Shown in pieces: positions 7,101 through 15,442 of a stretch of DNA of 57,439 bases. Made by a program: the position numbers and the translations under genes. This stretch comes from an uncultured Duncaniella sp. (GTDB taxonomy: Bacteria; Bacteroidota; Bacteroidia; Bacteroidales; Muribaculaceae), in assembly GCA_910584825.1 (NCBI GenBank), contig CAJUCI010000016.1, forward strand, positions 1-57,439, read 5' to 3'. Under the pieces are notes generated by a model. That model worked only from the letters and a program-made list of their open reading frames with translations, was not told the DNA's origin and did no database searches. How positions within the stretch are numbered: the first letter of the stretch is position 1; every line of letters begins with the position of its first letter.

Positions 7101-7437
7101 GAGGTTGTTTAAAAACAAATGTGAAAGCCGGAGTCCATTCTCTTGAGGTGGATTTCGGGATGCATTGAAGGAGCAATGCTGTAGCATTGTGACTGAGATT
7201 CATCACGAAAGGCACCCAAGAGAATGGATGCGAACAAGCATTTATAACACCCTCTCAACAATCAGTTGCAATGAACCGAAAGGATAGCAAAAGTTACCAA
7301 AGATTGCATGGATGCCTTTTTGGCTCCCCTGTCCCTAATCTTCAGTCACAATGCTACAGCATTGCTCCTTCAGATTATGAACAGGTTAGCTCAAAAATCC
7401 ATCCACTCCGACTTCAAATTTGTTATTAAACAACCTC
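7101..7437. mobile_element. MITE-like element, 337 bp, with 3-bp target duplication
   Basis: The ends are inverted: GAGGTTGTTTAAAAACAAAT (7101-7120) with its near-complement at 7418-7437 (one mismatch in 20), continuing imperfectly to about 38 bp. TAA flanks both sides (7098-7100 and 7438-7440). Inside is a second inverted repeat of about 34 bp (7167-7200 and 7337-7371, one extra base) and a third shorter one (CATTCTCTTG near 7137, CAAGAGAATG near 7217). There is no ORF. The ends and 3-bp duplication resemble IS5-like elements; the mobilising parent is not in the window. It sits between the promoter and lplA. Confidence 0.82.
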
Positions 7438-7481
7438 TAAGCGATTACAGTCTACTCACCTGATATCAATCATCTATTGTC

Positions 7482-8462
7482 ATGGAGTTAGTGCTTCCAT
7501 TCGATGACTCGGTAAGGCCTCTCCCTTTTTATCTTGCAGAGGAGGAGTGGCTTGCGGCGCGATTTCCCGGCCGTGATTTCTTTTTCATATGGCAGGTGGA
7601 GCCTACCGTAATCATCGGGCGCAACCAGCTTCTTGCGAGCGAGGTCAACGTCCCGTTCTGCCGTGAAAACGGCATACGTCTCGTGCGTCGTCGCAGCGGT
7701 GGTGGGGCTGTGCTTGCCGACATGAACAATGTGATGTTTTCCTACATCACTTCGTCATCAAGCGTGGTGACGACATTCTCGGCCTATACATCTATGGTGG
7801 CTCGGTCGTTAAGACAGCTCGGGCTTGATGCCTCTGACAATTCCCGTAACGACATACTTATAGGCGACCGCAAGGTGTCGGGCAATTCCTACTATCACTC
7901 TCCGGGCCGGAGCATAGTCCACGGCACGATGCTTTATGACTATGACGCGGCGTTGATGACAGGCGCGCTCACCCCTCCGCAGGTCAAGCTGCAGTCACAC
8001 GGCGTGACCTCGATACGTTCGCGTGTAACCACCATACGCGAGCATCTGCCCGAACTTTCGCTTGACGAGTTCAAGGCCCATGTGCTTGCGACAATCCCCG
8101 ACGGCGGCGAGCCGATGCGCCTGACTGCTGACGATGTGAAGGAGATTGAGGAGATAGAGCAGAGGTATTACGCCCCCGGGTGGCTTGAAGGGAAAGACCC
8201 GCGTGGCACGTTGGTCAACAAGGCCCGTATCGACGGGGTCGGCACCGTGGCCGTGCATCTCACGGTCAACCGTGGCGTGATAAGGGAAATATGCGTCTCG
8301 GGCGATTATTTTGAGACATCCGATGCGAACGCTGCCATATCCGACGCTCTCACGGGCACAGCCTATGACCACCGGGCTATTGTCGGCACTCTTGATGCAA
8401 TCGGAGTCCATCGCCTCATTGCCGGACTTACATCCGAATCTCTTGCCAGTCTTATTGTATAA
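7482..8462 (+). CDS. lplA: Lipoate-protein ligase A family protein
   Basis: The 326-aa protein is an ATP-dependent ligase that attaches lipoate to carrier lysines; here the obvious target is GcvH, three genes away. Visible features are the lipoate/adenylate loop RRRSGGGAV (about 69-77) and the catalytic lysine in GDRKVSGNSYY (K131). A C-terminal accessory domain is present from about 240 on (RIDGVGTVAVHLTVNRGVI). The usual YHD after the GGGAV loop reads LADMNN, a small deviation. It is first in the gcv operon, 24 nt before gcvT. The start ATG 7482 lies 44 nt after the MITE-like element. Confidence 0.9.
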   Translation: MELVLPFDDSVRPLPFYLAEEEWLAARFPGRDFFFIWQVEPTVIIGRNQLLASEVNVPFCRENGIRLVRRRSGGGAVLADMNNVMFSYITSSSSVVTTFSAYTSMVARSLRQLGLDASDNSRNDILIGDRKVSGNSYYHSPGRSIVHGTMLYDYDAALMTGALTPPQVKLQSHGVTSIRSRVTTIREHLPELSLDEFKAHVLATIPDGGEPMRLTADDVKEIEEIEQRYYAPGWLEGKDPRGTLVNKARIDGVGTVAVHLTVNRGVIREICVSGDYFETSDANAAISDALTGTAYDHRAIVGTLDAIGVHRLIAGLTSESLASLIV

Positions 8463-8486
8463 ATCTGATATATTAAATATATTACC

Positions 8487-9584
8487 ATGGAAGAAATCAA
8501 AAAGACCTGCCTGCATGACCGTCATGTGGCATTGGGGGCGCAGATGACCCCGTTTGGCGGATTCGATATGCCCATCCAGTATGAGGGCATAGTCGAGGAG
8601 CACAATGCCGTGCGCGGTGCGTGTGGTGTGTTTGACGTGTCGCATATGGGCGAGGTGCTCGTCACAGGCCCTGACGCGGAGCGTTATGTGAATCATATAT
8701 TCTGCAACGATGTCCGCGGCATCCCTGCCGGAAAAATTCTCTACGGCATGATGCTCAATGACAACGGCGGTACGGTCGATGACCTCCTCGTCTACAAGCG
8801 TGCCGACAACGACTTTTTTCTCGTCATCAATGCCGCCAATATCGACAAGGATGTGGCGTGGATTACCTCACACACCGAGGGTTATGACGTGGAGATTGAG
8901 AATCTCAGCGACGTTCTCGGCGAACTCGCCATCCAGGGCCCTGAGGCCGAGGCCGTGATGGAGGAGGTGCTGGGCATTCAGTGCAAGGAGCTGGAGTTCT
9001 ATACTTTCAAGGAGTCACTTCTCGACGGCAAACATATACTCGTTAGCCGCACAGGCTACACGGGCGAGGATGGGTTTGAGGTGTATGCCGACCATGACAC
9101 CATCCGCTCGCTATGGGACGCTCTCATGGATTCGGGCCGCGCCAAGCCGTGCGGACTCGGATGTCGCGACACCCTCCGTTTTGAGGTGGGCCTCCCGCTT
9201 TACGGTGACGAACTGGCCGAGGATATTTCGCCCATCGAGGCCGGACTCTCGATGTTTGTCAAGCTCGACAAGCCCGAGTTTATCGGCAAGGAAGCCGTGT
9301 TGAAGCAGAAGACAGAGGGCACTTCGCGCAAGCTCGTGGGCCTCGAACTGGCTGACCGCGCCATCCCGCGCCACGGCTATGAGGTGCTCAACGATGCCGA
9401 CGAGGTCGTAGGCCATGTGACTACAGGCTATCGCGGCATTTCGGTTGACAAGAGCATCGCAGTGGCCCTCGTGGACACCCCCTATACAGCCAAGGACACT
9501 GAACTGAAAGTGCGCATACGTCGCAAGACATTCCCCGCACGTGTCACAGCCAAGAAATTCTACAAAAAATCCTATAAGAAATAA
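8487..9584 (+). CDS. gcvT: Glycine cleavage system T protein (aminomethyltransferase)
   Basis: At 365 aa it is the usual family length. It transfers the aminomethyl carbon from lipoyl-GcvH to tetrahydrofolate, giving 5,10-methylene-THF and ammonia. The N-terminal GCV_T folate-binding domain (about 5-260) includes GVFDVSHMGEV near 45 and RTGYTGEDGFEVY near 188. The C-terminal barrel (about 275-360) contains GHVTTGYRGISVDKSIAVA. It lies between lplA and gcvH, 32 nt before gcvH, clearly in one operon. Confidence 0.96.
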   Translation: MEEIKKTCLHDRHVALGAQMTPFGGFDMPIQYEGIVEEHNAVRGACGVFDVSHMGEVLVTGPDAERYVNHIFCNDVRGIPAGKILYGMMLNDNGGTVDDLLVYKRADNDFFLVINAANIDKDVAWITSHTEGYDVEIENLSDVLGELAIQGPEAEAVMEEVLGIQCKELEFYTFKESLLDGKHILVSRTGYTGEDGFEVYADHDTIRSLWDALMDSGRAKPCGLGCRDTLRFEVGLPLYGDELAEDISPIEAGLSMFVKLDKPEFIGKEAVLKQKTEGTSRKLVGLELADRAIPRHGYEVLNDADEVVGHVTTGYRGISVDKSIAVALVDTPYTAKDTELKVRIRRKTFPARVTAKKFYKKSYKK

Positions 9585-9616
9585 ATCTATTAACCCCATA
9601 TTAAATCCTAAAAGTT

Positions 9617-9988
9617 ATGAGCAAGATATATTATGCTGAATCACACGAGTATGTAGCAGTTGACGGCAACATCGGCCACGTAGGCATCAGCGATTACGCC
9701 CAGAAGGCTCTCGGCAACATCGTTTACGTCGACATGCCCGAGCAGGGCGACGACGTAGCAGCCGGCGAGGAGTTTGGCGCGGTGGAGAGCGTTAAGGCCG
9801 CCGAAGACCTCATGTCGCCCGTGTCGGGCGCAGTCCTCAATATCAACGAGGCTCTTATCGATAACCCCCGTCTGCTCAACGAGGACCCCATGGGCAACTG
9901 GATTATCGAGGTAGAGCTGACCGACCCTGCCGAGCTTGACTCGCTTATGGACGAGAAGGCTTATGCCGAGTACTGCGCGGGACTGTAG
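9617..9988 (+). CDS. gcvH: Glycine cleavage system H protein (lipoyl carrier)
   Basis: The 123-aa lipoyl-domain protein shuttles the methylamine group between GcvP, GcvT and Lpd. The lipoylated lysine is K60, in GAVESVKAAEDL. The SHEYV start and the PVSG and NEDPMGNWI segments are characteristic. It is the substrate expected for the LplA encoded upstream. The intergenic stretch to gcvPA contains a TTTAAAG-type word repeat that runs into the next start codon. Confidence 0.97.
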   Translation: MSKIYYAESHEYVAVDGNIGHVGISDYAQKALGNIVYVDMPEQGDDVAAGEEFGAVESVKAAEDLMSPVSGAVLNINEALIDNPRLLNEDPMGNWIIEVELTDPAELDSLMDEKAYAEYCAGL

Positions 9989-9993
9989 TTGAA

Positions 9994-10020
9994 TTTTGAG
10001 TTTAAAGTTCAGAGTTTAAA
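9994..10020 (+). repeat. TTTAAAG/AGAGTTTA word repeat at the gcvPA start
   Basis: The stretch consists of the words TTTGAGTTTAAAG and CAGAGTTTAAA, the last A being the first base of the gcvPA ATG. The same words precede tamL (31924-31950, minus) and uppP (50907-50940), always in sense orientation. Confidence 0.6.
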
Positions 10021-11381
10021 TGATTCACCGATATTTCCCCCACACGTCGGGCGACATAGCCGCTATGCTCGCCAAGTGTGGCATGGCGTGCCTCGATGAC
10101 CTGTATGCCGACGTGCCTGACTCGCTCAAGCTCAAGGGTGACTACAATGTTCCCTCGTCAATGAGCGAGGAGGAGGTGCGGGCCTATTTCCGCGACCTCG
10201 CCGACAGCAACCTGCCCCTCACATGTTTTGCCGGTTCGGGGTTCTATGACCACTACGCTCCCGCGGTGATTAACCATATCATCTCGCGCTCGGAGTTCCT
10301 GACTGCCTATACGCCCTATCAGCCTGAAATCTCGCAGGGTACGCTCCAGTACATATTCGAGTATCAGACCATGATGACCGAACTGACCGGGCTTGATGTG
10401 TCAAACGCCTCGATGTATGACGGCTCGACGGCTGTGGCCGAGGCCATGCTGATGGCCGTAGCCCACGCCCGCAAGCGCAACCGTGTGCTTGTCAGCTCCA
10501 CGCTCAACCCCATCTACATCGATGTCATCAACACATATGCCCGCTATCACGGCGTGAAGGTCGACCTCATCCCCGAGGCTGACGGCGTCACCGACCTCGG
10601 GGCTATGGAGTCGATGCTTGCCGACGGCGATGTGGCCGGAGTGATACTTCCGTCGCCCAACTGCTACGGCATACTCGAGGATTTCACCGGCGTGGCCGAC
10701 AAGGTGCATGCCGCCAAGGCTCTGCTCATCATCACCTCGCCCGCCTCGGTGCTCGGAGTCATAAAGACTCCCGGCGAATGGGGTGCTGATGTCGCTGCCG
10801 GTGACGCGCAGTCGCTCGGCATGCCGCTCAATTTCGGCGGCCCGTATCTGGGTTACATGTGCTGCACCTCGGCACTCATCCGCAAGCTCCCCGGTCGCAT
10901 AGTCGGGGCTACTACCGATGCCTCCGGCCAGCGCACATTCGTGCTAACGCTCCAGGCACGCGAGCAGCACATCCGCCGCGAGAAGGCTACCTCAAACATC
11001 TGCTCCAATCAGGGACTGATGACTCTCTACGCCGCAGTGTATCTCTCGCTCATGGGGGCAGAAGGTCTGCGCGAGGTCAACGAAATTTCGGCCTGCCGCA
11101 CCCGCCAACTCGTCAAGAAGCTGGAGGAGACCGGCCTCTTCGAGCAGAAATATCCCGGCAAACCTTATCTCAACGAGGTGACAATGCGCTACAAGGGCAA
11201 GGCCGCGCTCGACATCCTCCTCTCAACTGTGTGCGCCGACTACGGAATACTCCCCGGCGTGCAGATTGATGACGACACCGTGGTGTTCTGCGCCACCGAG
11301 CGTCGCACAGTCGAGGAGGTCGACGCACTCGCCGTGGCCCTCACCGCTGCCCACGATGATGTCAAGGATATAGAATCATAA
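10020..11381 (+). CDS. gcvPA: Glycine dehydrogenase (decarboxylating) subunit 1
   Basis: The 453-aa protein is the N-terminal half of the split P protein, which works as a heterotetramer with GcvPB in PLP-dependent decarboxylation of glycine. The start MIHRYFPHTSGDIAAML and the segments GSGFYDHYAPAVINHI (about 73-88), SNASMYDGSTA and GGPYLGYM are family hallmarks. The PLP lysine is on the partner subunit, so its absence here is expected. The start ATG 10020 is embedded in an A/T word repeat. It is followed by gcvPB after 27 nt. Confidence 0.95.
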   Translation: MIHRYFPHTSGDIAAMLAKCGMACLDDLYADVPDSLKLKGDYNVPSSMSEEEVRAYFRDLADSNLPLTCFAGSGFYDHYAPAVINHIISRSEFLTAYTPYQPEISQGTLQYIFEYQTMMTELTGLDVSNASMYDGSTAVAEAMLMAVAHARKRNRVLVSSTLNPIYIDVINTYARYHGVKVDLIPEADGVTDLGAMESMLADGDVAGVILPSPNCYGILEDFTGVADKVHAAKALLIITSPASVLGVIKTPGEWGADVAAGDAQSLGMPLNFGGPYLGYMCCTSALIRKLPGRIVGATTDASGQRTFVLTLQAREQHIRREKATSNICSNQGLMTLYAAVYLSLMGAEGLREVNEISACRTRQLVKKLEETGLFEQKYPGKPYLNEVTMRYKGKAALDILLSTVCADYGILPGVQIDDDTVVFCATERRTVEEVDALAVALTAAHDDVKDIES

Positions 11382-11408
11382 ATCTTTACAACCCCATTCA
11401 GAATTATC

Positions 11409-12875
11409 ATGAACAGACAATTATACGGAAAAGTAATTTTCGACCTTTCCAAGCCCGGACGCCGTGGCTATCATCTGTCGGGTGCGGGTTGTGAGGACAC
11501 CCTTTCATCCTTGCCCGCATCGCTGATGCGCTCGGCTGCCCCGCGCCTCCCCGAGGTAGACGAGCCTACAGTCGTGCGCCATTACACCAATATGTCCACC
11601 AATAATTTCGGTGTCGATACCGGCTTCTATCCCCTCGGGTCATGTACGATGAAGTACAATCCCAAGATTAACGAGGAGATGGCCGCCCTCCCGCAGTTTG
11701 CCGCCCTCCATCCGCTCCAGCCAATTTTCACGGCCCAGGGTGCGCTCAAGGCTTACTATGAGTTGCAGAGCCTGCTCAGCGAAATCGGCGGCATGGCCGA
11801 ATTTACGCTCAACCCCTATGCCGGTGCGCACGGCGAGCTTACGGGCCTCATGGTCATCCGCGCCTATCATGACAGCCGCGACGACAAGGCCCGCACCAAG
11901 GTGATAGTCCCCGACTCGGCCCACGGCACCAATCCCGCCTCGGCCGCCGTTGCCGGACTCCAGGTGGTGCAGGTGAAGTCGCTCCCCGACGGCACGGTGG
12001 ATGTCGAGGCTTTGCGCCCGCTGCTTGACGAGACTGTTGCCGCAGTGATGATGACCAACCCCAACACGGTGGGTATCTTTGAGCACAATATCCCGGCGAT
12101 TGCCGAGATGGTGCATGCATGCGGCGCGCTGATGTATTATGACGGTGCCAACCTCAACCCGCTTCTCGGCGTGGTACGTCCCGGCGACATGGGCTTTGAC
12201 GTCATGCACATCAATCTGCATAAGACCTTCTCCACCCCTCACGGCGGTGGCGGCCCGGGCGCAGGCCCTGTAGGTGTGCGTGCCGGTCTCGAGGAGTTCC
12301 TACCCAATCCGCGTGTCAAGAAACTTGAGCATGAGGGGCAGACGCTCTATTATCACACCGACGAGCCGTCGGCCCTTGGACGCATCTCTTCATGGCTCGG
12401 CAATTTCGCCGTCGAGCTTCGCGCGTTGGCCTACATCCTCACCCTCGGTCGCGAGGGATTGAAGATGGCCGGCCCACTCGCCACACTCAATGCCAACTAT
12501 ATCAAGGAGTCGCTTCGCGACCTCTACCTGTTGCCCATCGACCGCGTGTGCAAGCACGAGTTTGTGTTTGACGGATTGGCCGACAAGTCGACCGGCATAA
12601 CCACGCTCAACATCGCCAAGCGTCTGCTCGACCACGGTTTCCATGCTCCAACCATCTACTTCCCGCTCCTGTTCCATGAGTCGCTGATGATAGAGCCTAC
12701 CGAGACCGAGAGCATCGAGACCCTTGACGAGTTTATCGCCGTGATGCGCGACATCGCCCGTGAGGCCAAGGAGACCCCCGACGTTGTAAGGGACGCTCCG
12801 CACAACACCCCAGTGCGCCATCCCGACGACACTGCCGCCGCCCTCAAGCCCGTAGTGACATACTTCCAGCTTTGA
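11409..12875 (+). CDS. gcvPB: Glycine dehydrogenase (decarboxylating) subunit 2
   Basis: The 488-aa catalytic PLP-binding subunit carries K272 in INLHKTFSTPHGGGGPG as the PLP Schiff-base lysine and Gly-rich phosphate loop. The segments GFYPLGSCTMKYNPK (about 73-87) and DSAHGTNPASAA are also typical. With GcvPA it releases CO2 from glycine and loads the aminomethyl group on GcvH. The stop lies 6 nt before lpdA. Confidence 0.96.
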   Translation: MNRQLYGKVIFDLSKPGRRGYHLSGAGCEDTLSSLPASLMRSAAPRLPEVDEPTVVRHYTNMSTNNFGVDTGFYPLGSCTMKYNPKINEEMAALPQFAALHPLQPIFTAQGALKAYYELQSLLSEIGGMAEFTLNPYAGAHGELTGLMVIRAYHDSRDDKARTKVIVPDSAHGTNPASAAVAGLQVVQVKSLPDGTVDVEALRPLLDETVAAVMMTNPNTVGIFEHNIPAIAEMVHACGALMYYDGANLNPLLGVVRPGDMGFDVMHINLHKTFSTPHGGGGPGAGPVGVRAGLEEFLPNPRVKKLEHEGQTLYYHTDEPSALGRISSWLGNFAVELRALAYILTLGREGLKMAGPLATLNANYIKESLRDLYLLPIDRVCKHEFVFDGLADKSTGITTLNIAKRLLDHGFHAPTIYFPLLFHESLMIEPTETESIETLDEFIAVMRDIAREAKETPDVVRDAPHNTPVRHPDDTAAALKPVVTYFQL

Positions 12876-12881
12876 TACCGT

Positions 12882-14213
12882 ATGGATTACGATATAATAA
12901 TCATCGGAGCCGGGCCTGGCGGATATGAGACCGCTGTCAGTGCATCGCGTCAGGGCCGGAAGGTGCTGCTCATAGAGCGCGGCCACCTCGGAGGCACATG
13001 CCTCAACCGTGGCTGCATCCCCACCAAGGCCCTGTGTCGCAGTGCCGAGGTCGCTGTCACCGTCCGCGAGGCGGGTGCGTTCGGCATCAATGTCGAAGTG
13101 CCTGCGGGACTTGTTGACTATGCCAAGGTAGCCGCACGCAAGGACGAGGTCGTGGCCCAGCTGCGCCAGGGTGTGGCCGAACTGCTCAAGGGTGTCGATA
13201 TAGTCGAGGGTGAGGCCTCGTTTGTCTCCCCCCGCGAAGTGTCGGTTGACGGCAACATCTATTCCGCTCCGCGCATCATCATAGCCACCGGGTCAGCCCC
13301 GGCGCGTCTGCCCGTTGCAGGTGCCGAACTTGCCATGACCAGCGACGATTTTCTTTCGCTCACATCCATTCCGGCATCCATAGTTATAATAGGTGCCGGT
13401 GTGATTGGCCTTGAATTTGCCTCGATACTCAATGCCTTTGGTGTTAAAGTCACTGTCGTGGAATTTTGCCGCGAGGTGCTCCCGCCGTTTGACGCCGAGG
13501 TGGCCAAGAGGTTGCGCATGTCGCTCAAACGGCGCGGCATCGACATCCTCACCGACACCCGCGTTACATCCATCGAACCGGGCATGAAGGTCAACTGTCT
13601 TGCCAAGGGCAAAGAGAAGTGCGTCGAGGCCGAGGCTGTGCTGATGGCCGTAGGCCGTCGCCCCGTATTGCCCCCGGGTCTTGAAACGCTCGGCGTGGCT
13701 GTCAACCGTGGCGCAATTGTGGTCAACGATGCTATGGAGGTGCAGTGGGAGGACGGACGTGCCCCCTCTGATGTCACCCTCTACGCCATAGGCGATGTCA
13801 ATGGTCGCTGTATGCTTGCCCATGCCGCTACGGCCCAGGGCGAGATAGTGCTCGGCCACTCGCGCCGCCTCGATGTCATTCCCTCGGCTGTGTTCACCAT
13901 GCCCGAGTGCGCGATGGTGGGACTGACTGAGGAGCAGTGCGTGGCGCGCGGACTCGATGTTAAAATAGGCAAGGCCACATTTCGCGCCAACGGTAAGGCA
14001 CTGGCAATGGGTGAGACCGACGGCATGGTCAAGGTAATCAGCGATGCCACGACCGGACTGTTGCTTGGCTGTCACATCTGCGGCCCGCATGCCGCCGACC
14101 TTGTGCAGGAGGCTGCCACAGTAATGACCGCTTCACTTCCAGCCACAGCAATCGCCGACGCTATCCACTCTCACCCCACACTCGGCGAAACCCTCCGCAC
14201 CGCACTCCTTTAA
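12882..14213 (+). CDS. lpdA: Dihydrolipoyl dehydrogenase (glycine cleavage L protein)
   Basis: The 443-aa flavoprotein re-oxidises the dihydrolipoyl arm of GcvH with NAD+. Features are the FAD-binding motif GAGPGG (9-14), the redox disulfide CLNRGC (C40, C45), and the second dinucleotide site GAGVIG near 173. The FAD-contacting YAIGDVNG lies near 305, and the C-terminal catalytic pair is HSHPTLGE. It is slightly shorter than typical Lpd (about 460-475 aa). As the last gene of the gcv operon it is likely dedicated to glycine cleavage. A 36-bp inverted repeat follows. Confidence 0.94.
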   Translation: MDYDIIIIGAGPGGYETAVSASRQGRKVLLIERGHLGGTCLNRGCIPTKALCRSAEVAVTVREAGAFGINVEVPAGLVDYAKVAARKDEVVAQLRQGVAELLKGVDIVEGEASFVSPREVSVDGNIYSAPRIIIATGSAPARLPVAGAELAMTSDDFLSLTSIPASIVIIGAGVIGLEFASILNAFGVKVTVVEFCREVLPPFDAEVAKRLRMSLKRRGIDILTDTRVTSIEPGMKVNCLAKGKEKCVEAEAVLMAVGRRPVLPPGLETLGVAVNRGAIVVNDAMEVQWEDGRAPSDVTLYAIGDVNGRCMLAHAATAQGEIVLGHSRRLDVIPSAVFTMPECAMVGLTEEQCVARGLDVKIGKATFRANGKALAMGETDGMVKVISDATTGLLLGCHICGPHAADLVQEAATVMTASLPATAIADAIHSHPTLGETLRTALL

Positions 14214-14256
14214 GCCTGCCATTGGATACCTTATTGTAAACCCAAGAAGGGGACAA

Positions 14257-14355
14257 AAGGACATAAGCTACAAAAGCGACATAAATTTATTGTTCTGATA
14301 ATCAATGATTATTCTAAAACAATAAACTTATGTCGCTTTTGTAGCTTATGTCCTT
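14257..14355. repeat. 36-bp inverted repeat between convergent genes (GACAnAAG element, copy 2)
   Basis: The arms at 14257-14292 and 14320-14355 are reverse complements with one mismatch in 36. The spacer is 27 nt and includes TGATAATCA. Arm words (GACATAAG, TACAAAAG, GACATAA) and an outer GGGGACAAAAGGACATAAG match copy 1 at 3098-3210. It again lies between convergent stops (lpdA and the glycosyltransferase). Confidence 0.9.
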
Positions 14356-14368
14356 ATCTTACGTATAA

Positions 14369-15367
14369 TCAGTTTTTGAGCGAGGAGTAGGTGCGGCGGT
14401 TGCGGATGAAGTAGTCAAAGATGATGTTGGTGTCGACGTTGAGGAGATTGGCTTTGGGATGCGAGGTGTAGGCGCGGCGCATGGTGCGGAAGTCACGGTG
14501 GGCACGCAGCACGGCCGACGCATTCTCGCGGTCACCGCTTACTACAAATTTCACCCATGCCACAGTGTCGAGCAGTCGGCGGCGGAAGAGGAGCCCGCGG
14601 CGGCAGCTGTCGGGGAGATTCTTATGGAGCATGAGCAGGTTGTTGCGGAAGTTGAGGTAGGTCTTGCGGGGGTTGGAAGCGGGCAACGACCCTCCGCCCA
14701 GATGGTAGACATGCGCCTGAGGCACAGCCCACACCTGACGTCCGGCAAGCTGTATGCGCCAGCAGAGGTCTATCTCCTCCATATGTGCGAAAAATTCCTT
14801 GTCGAGTCCGCCACATTTCAGATACACCTCGATGTCGACCATCAGTGCCGCCCCGCTCGCCCAGAATACCTGCATAGGGGTGTCATATTGCCCGCGGTCG
14901 GTCTCAACGTTGTCGAATATACGGCCACGGCAATAGGGGTAGCCGTGACGGTCAAGAAATCCACCGGCCGCTCCGGCATATTCAAATTTGTCAGGCTCGA
15001 CGAGCGAGCGAATAGTAGGTTGGCAGGCTCCGGCCTCGGGGTGCGACTCCATGAACTGCCACAGGGGGGTGAGCCAGTCATCCTTGACCTCGACATCCGA
15101 GTTGAGCAGCACGCAATATTTATATCGCGGGGCTATCTGGGCGATGGCGCGGTTATATCCCTCGGCAAAACCGTAGTTTTCCGAAAACTCTATCAGCTCG
15201 ACCTGTGGAAATGATTCGCGCAGATATTGCACCGAGTCATCGGTCGAGCCGTTATCGGCCACGATGACATCAGCCAGTCCGGCGGGAGTATGCTCAACCA
15301 CCGAGCCGAGATATTCGGACAGGAGCTTGCGCCCGTTCCAATTCAGAATAACTACAGCTACCTTCAA
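14369..15367 (-). CDS. Family 2 glycosyltransferase (GT-A, rhamnosyltransferase-like)
   Basis: The 332-aa protein has a GT2 fold start, VAVVILNWNGRKLLSEYL, then VIVADNGSTDDS near residue 38. ENYGFAEGYNRAI lies near 65, and NSDVEV near 89 is the metal/nucleotide-sugar site. The acceptor-side FFAHMEEIDLCWRIQLAG near 190 is typical of the WcaE/RfbF-like branch that builds cell-surface polysaccharides. No membrane segment is obvious. It is third in a minus-strand set behind the Lrp-type regulator and mtaB, separated from mtaB by a 70-nt A/T repeat, so co-transcription is uncertain. Donor and acceptor cannot be told. Confidence 0.88.
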   Translation of the reverse strand: MKVAVVILNWNGRKLLSEYLGSVVEHTPAGLADVIVADNGSTDDSVQYLRESFPQVELIEFSENYGFAEGYNRAIAQIAPRYKYCVLLNSDVEVKDDWLTPLWQFMESHPEAGACQPTIRSLVEPDKFEYAGAAGGFLDRHGYPYCRGRIFDNVETDRGQYDTPMQVFWASGAALMVDIEVYLKCGGLDKEFFAHMEEIDLCWRIQLAGRQVWAVPQAHVYHLGGGSLPASNPRKTYLNFRNNLLMLHKNLPDSCRRGLLFRRRLLDTVAWVKFVVSGDRENASAVLRAHRDFRTMRRAYTSHPKANLLNVDTNIIFDYFIRNRRTYSSLKN

Positions 15368-15370
15368 GGG

Positions 15371-15442
15371 AATTAAAAATTAAAAATTAAAAATTGAAAA
15401 TTGAAAATTGGAAAATTAAGAATTTTAAATTTTAAATTTAAT
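15371..15442. repeat. A/T heptamer tandem repeat
   Basis: The stretch is degenerate copies of ATTAAAA/ATTGAAA followed by AATTTTAAATTTTAAATTT, filling the whole gap between mtaB and the glycosyltransferase gene. Similar words occur at 54218-54252. Confidence 0.7.

Noticed and set aside
7091..7481. Glycine riboswitch upstream of the gcv operon
   Set aside because: No paired glycine-aptamer architecture was seen. The folding here is explained by the MITE-like inverted repeats.
15371..15442. CRISPR-like or regulatory tandem array
   Set aside because: The units are about 7 nt, A/T only, degenerate and without spacers. It is low-complexity sequence.
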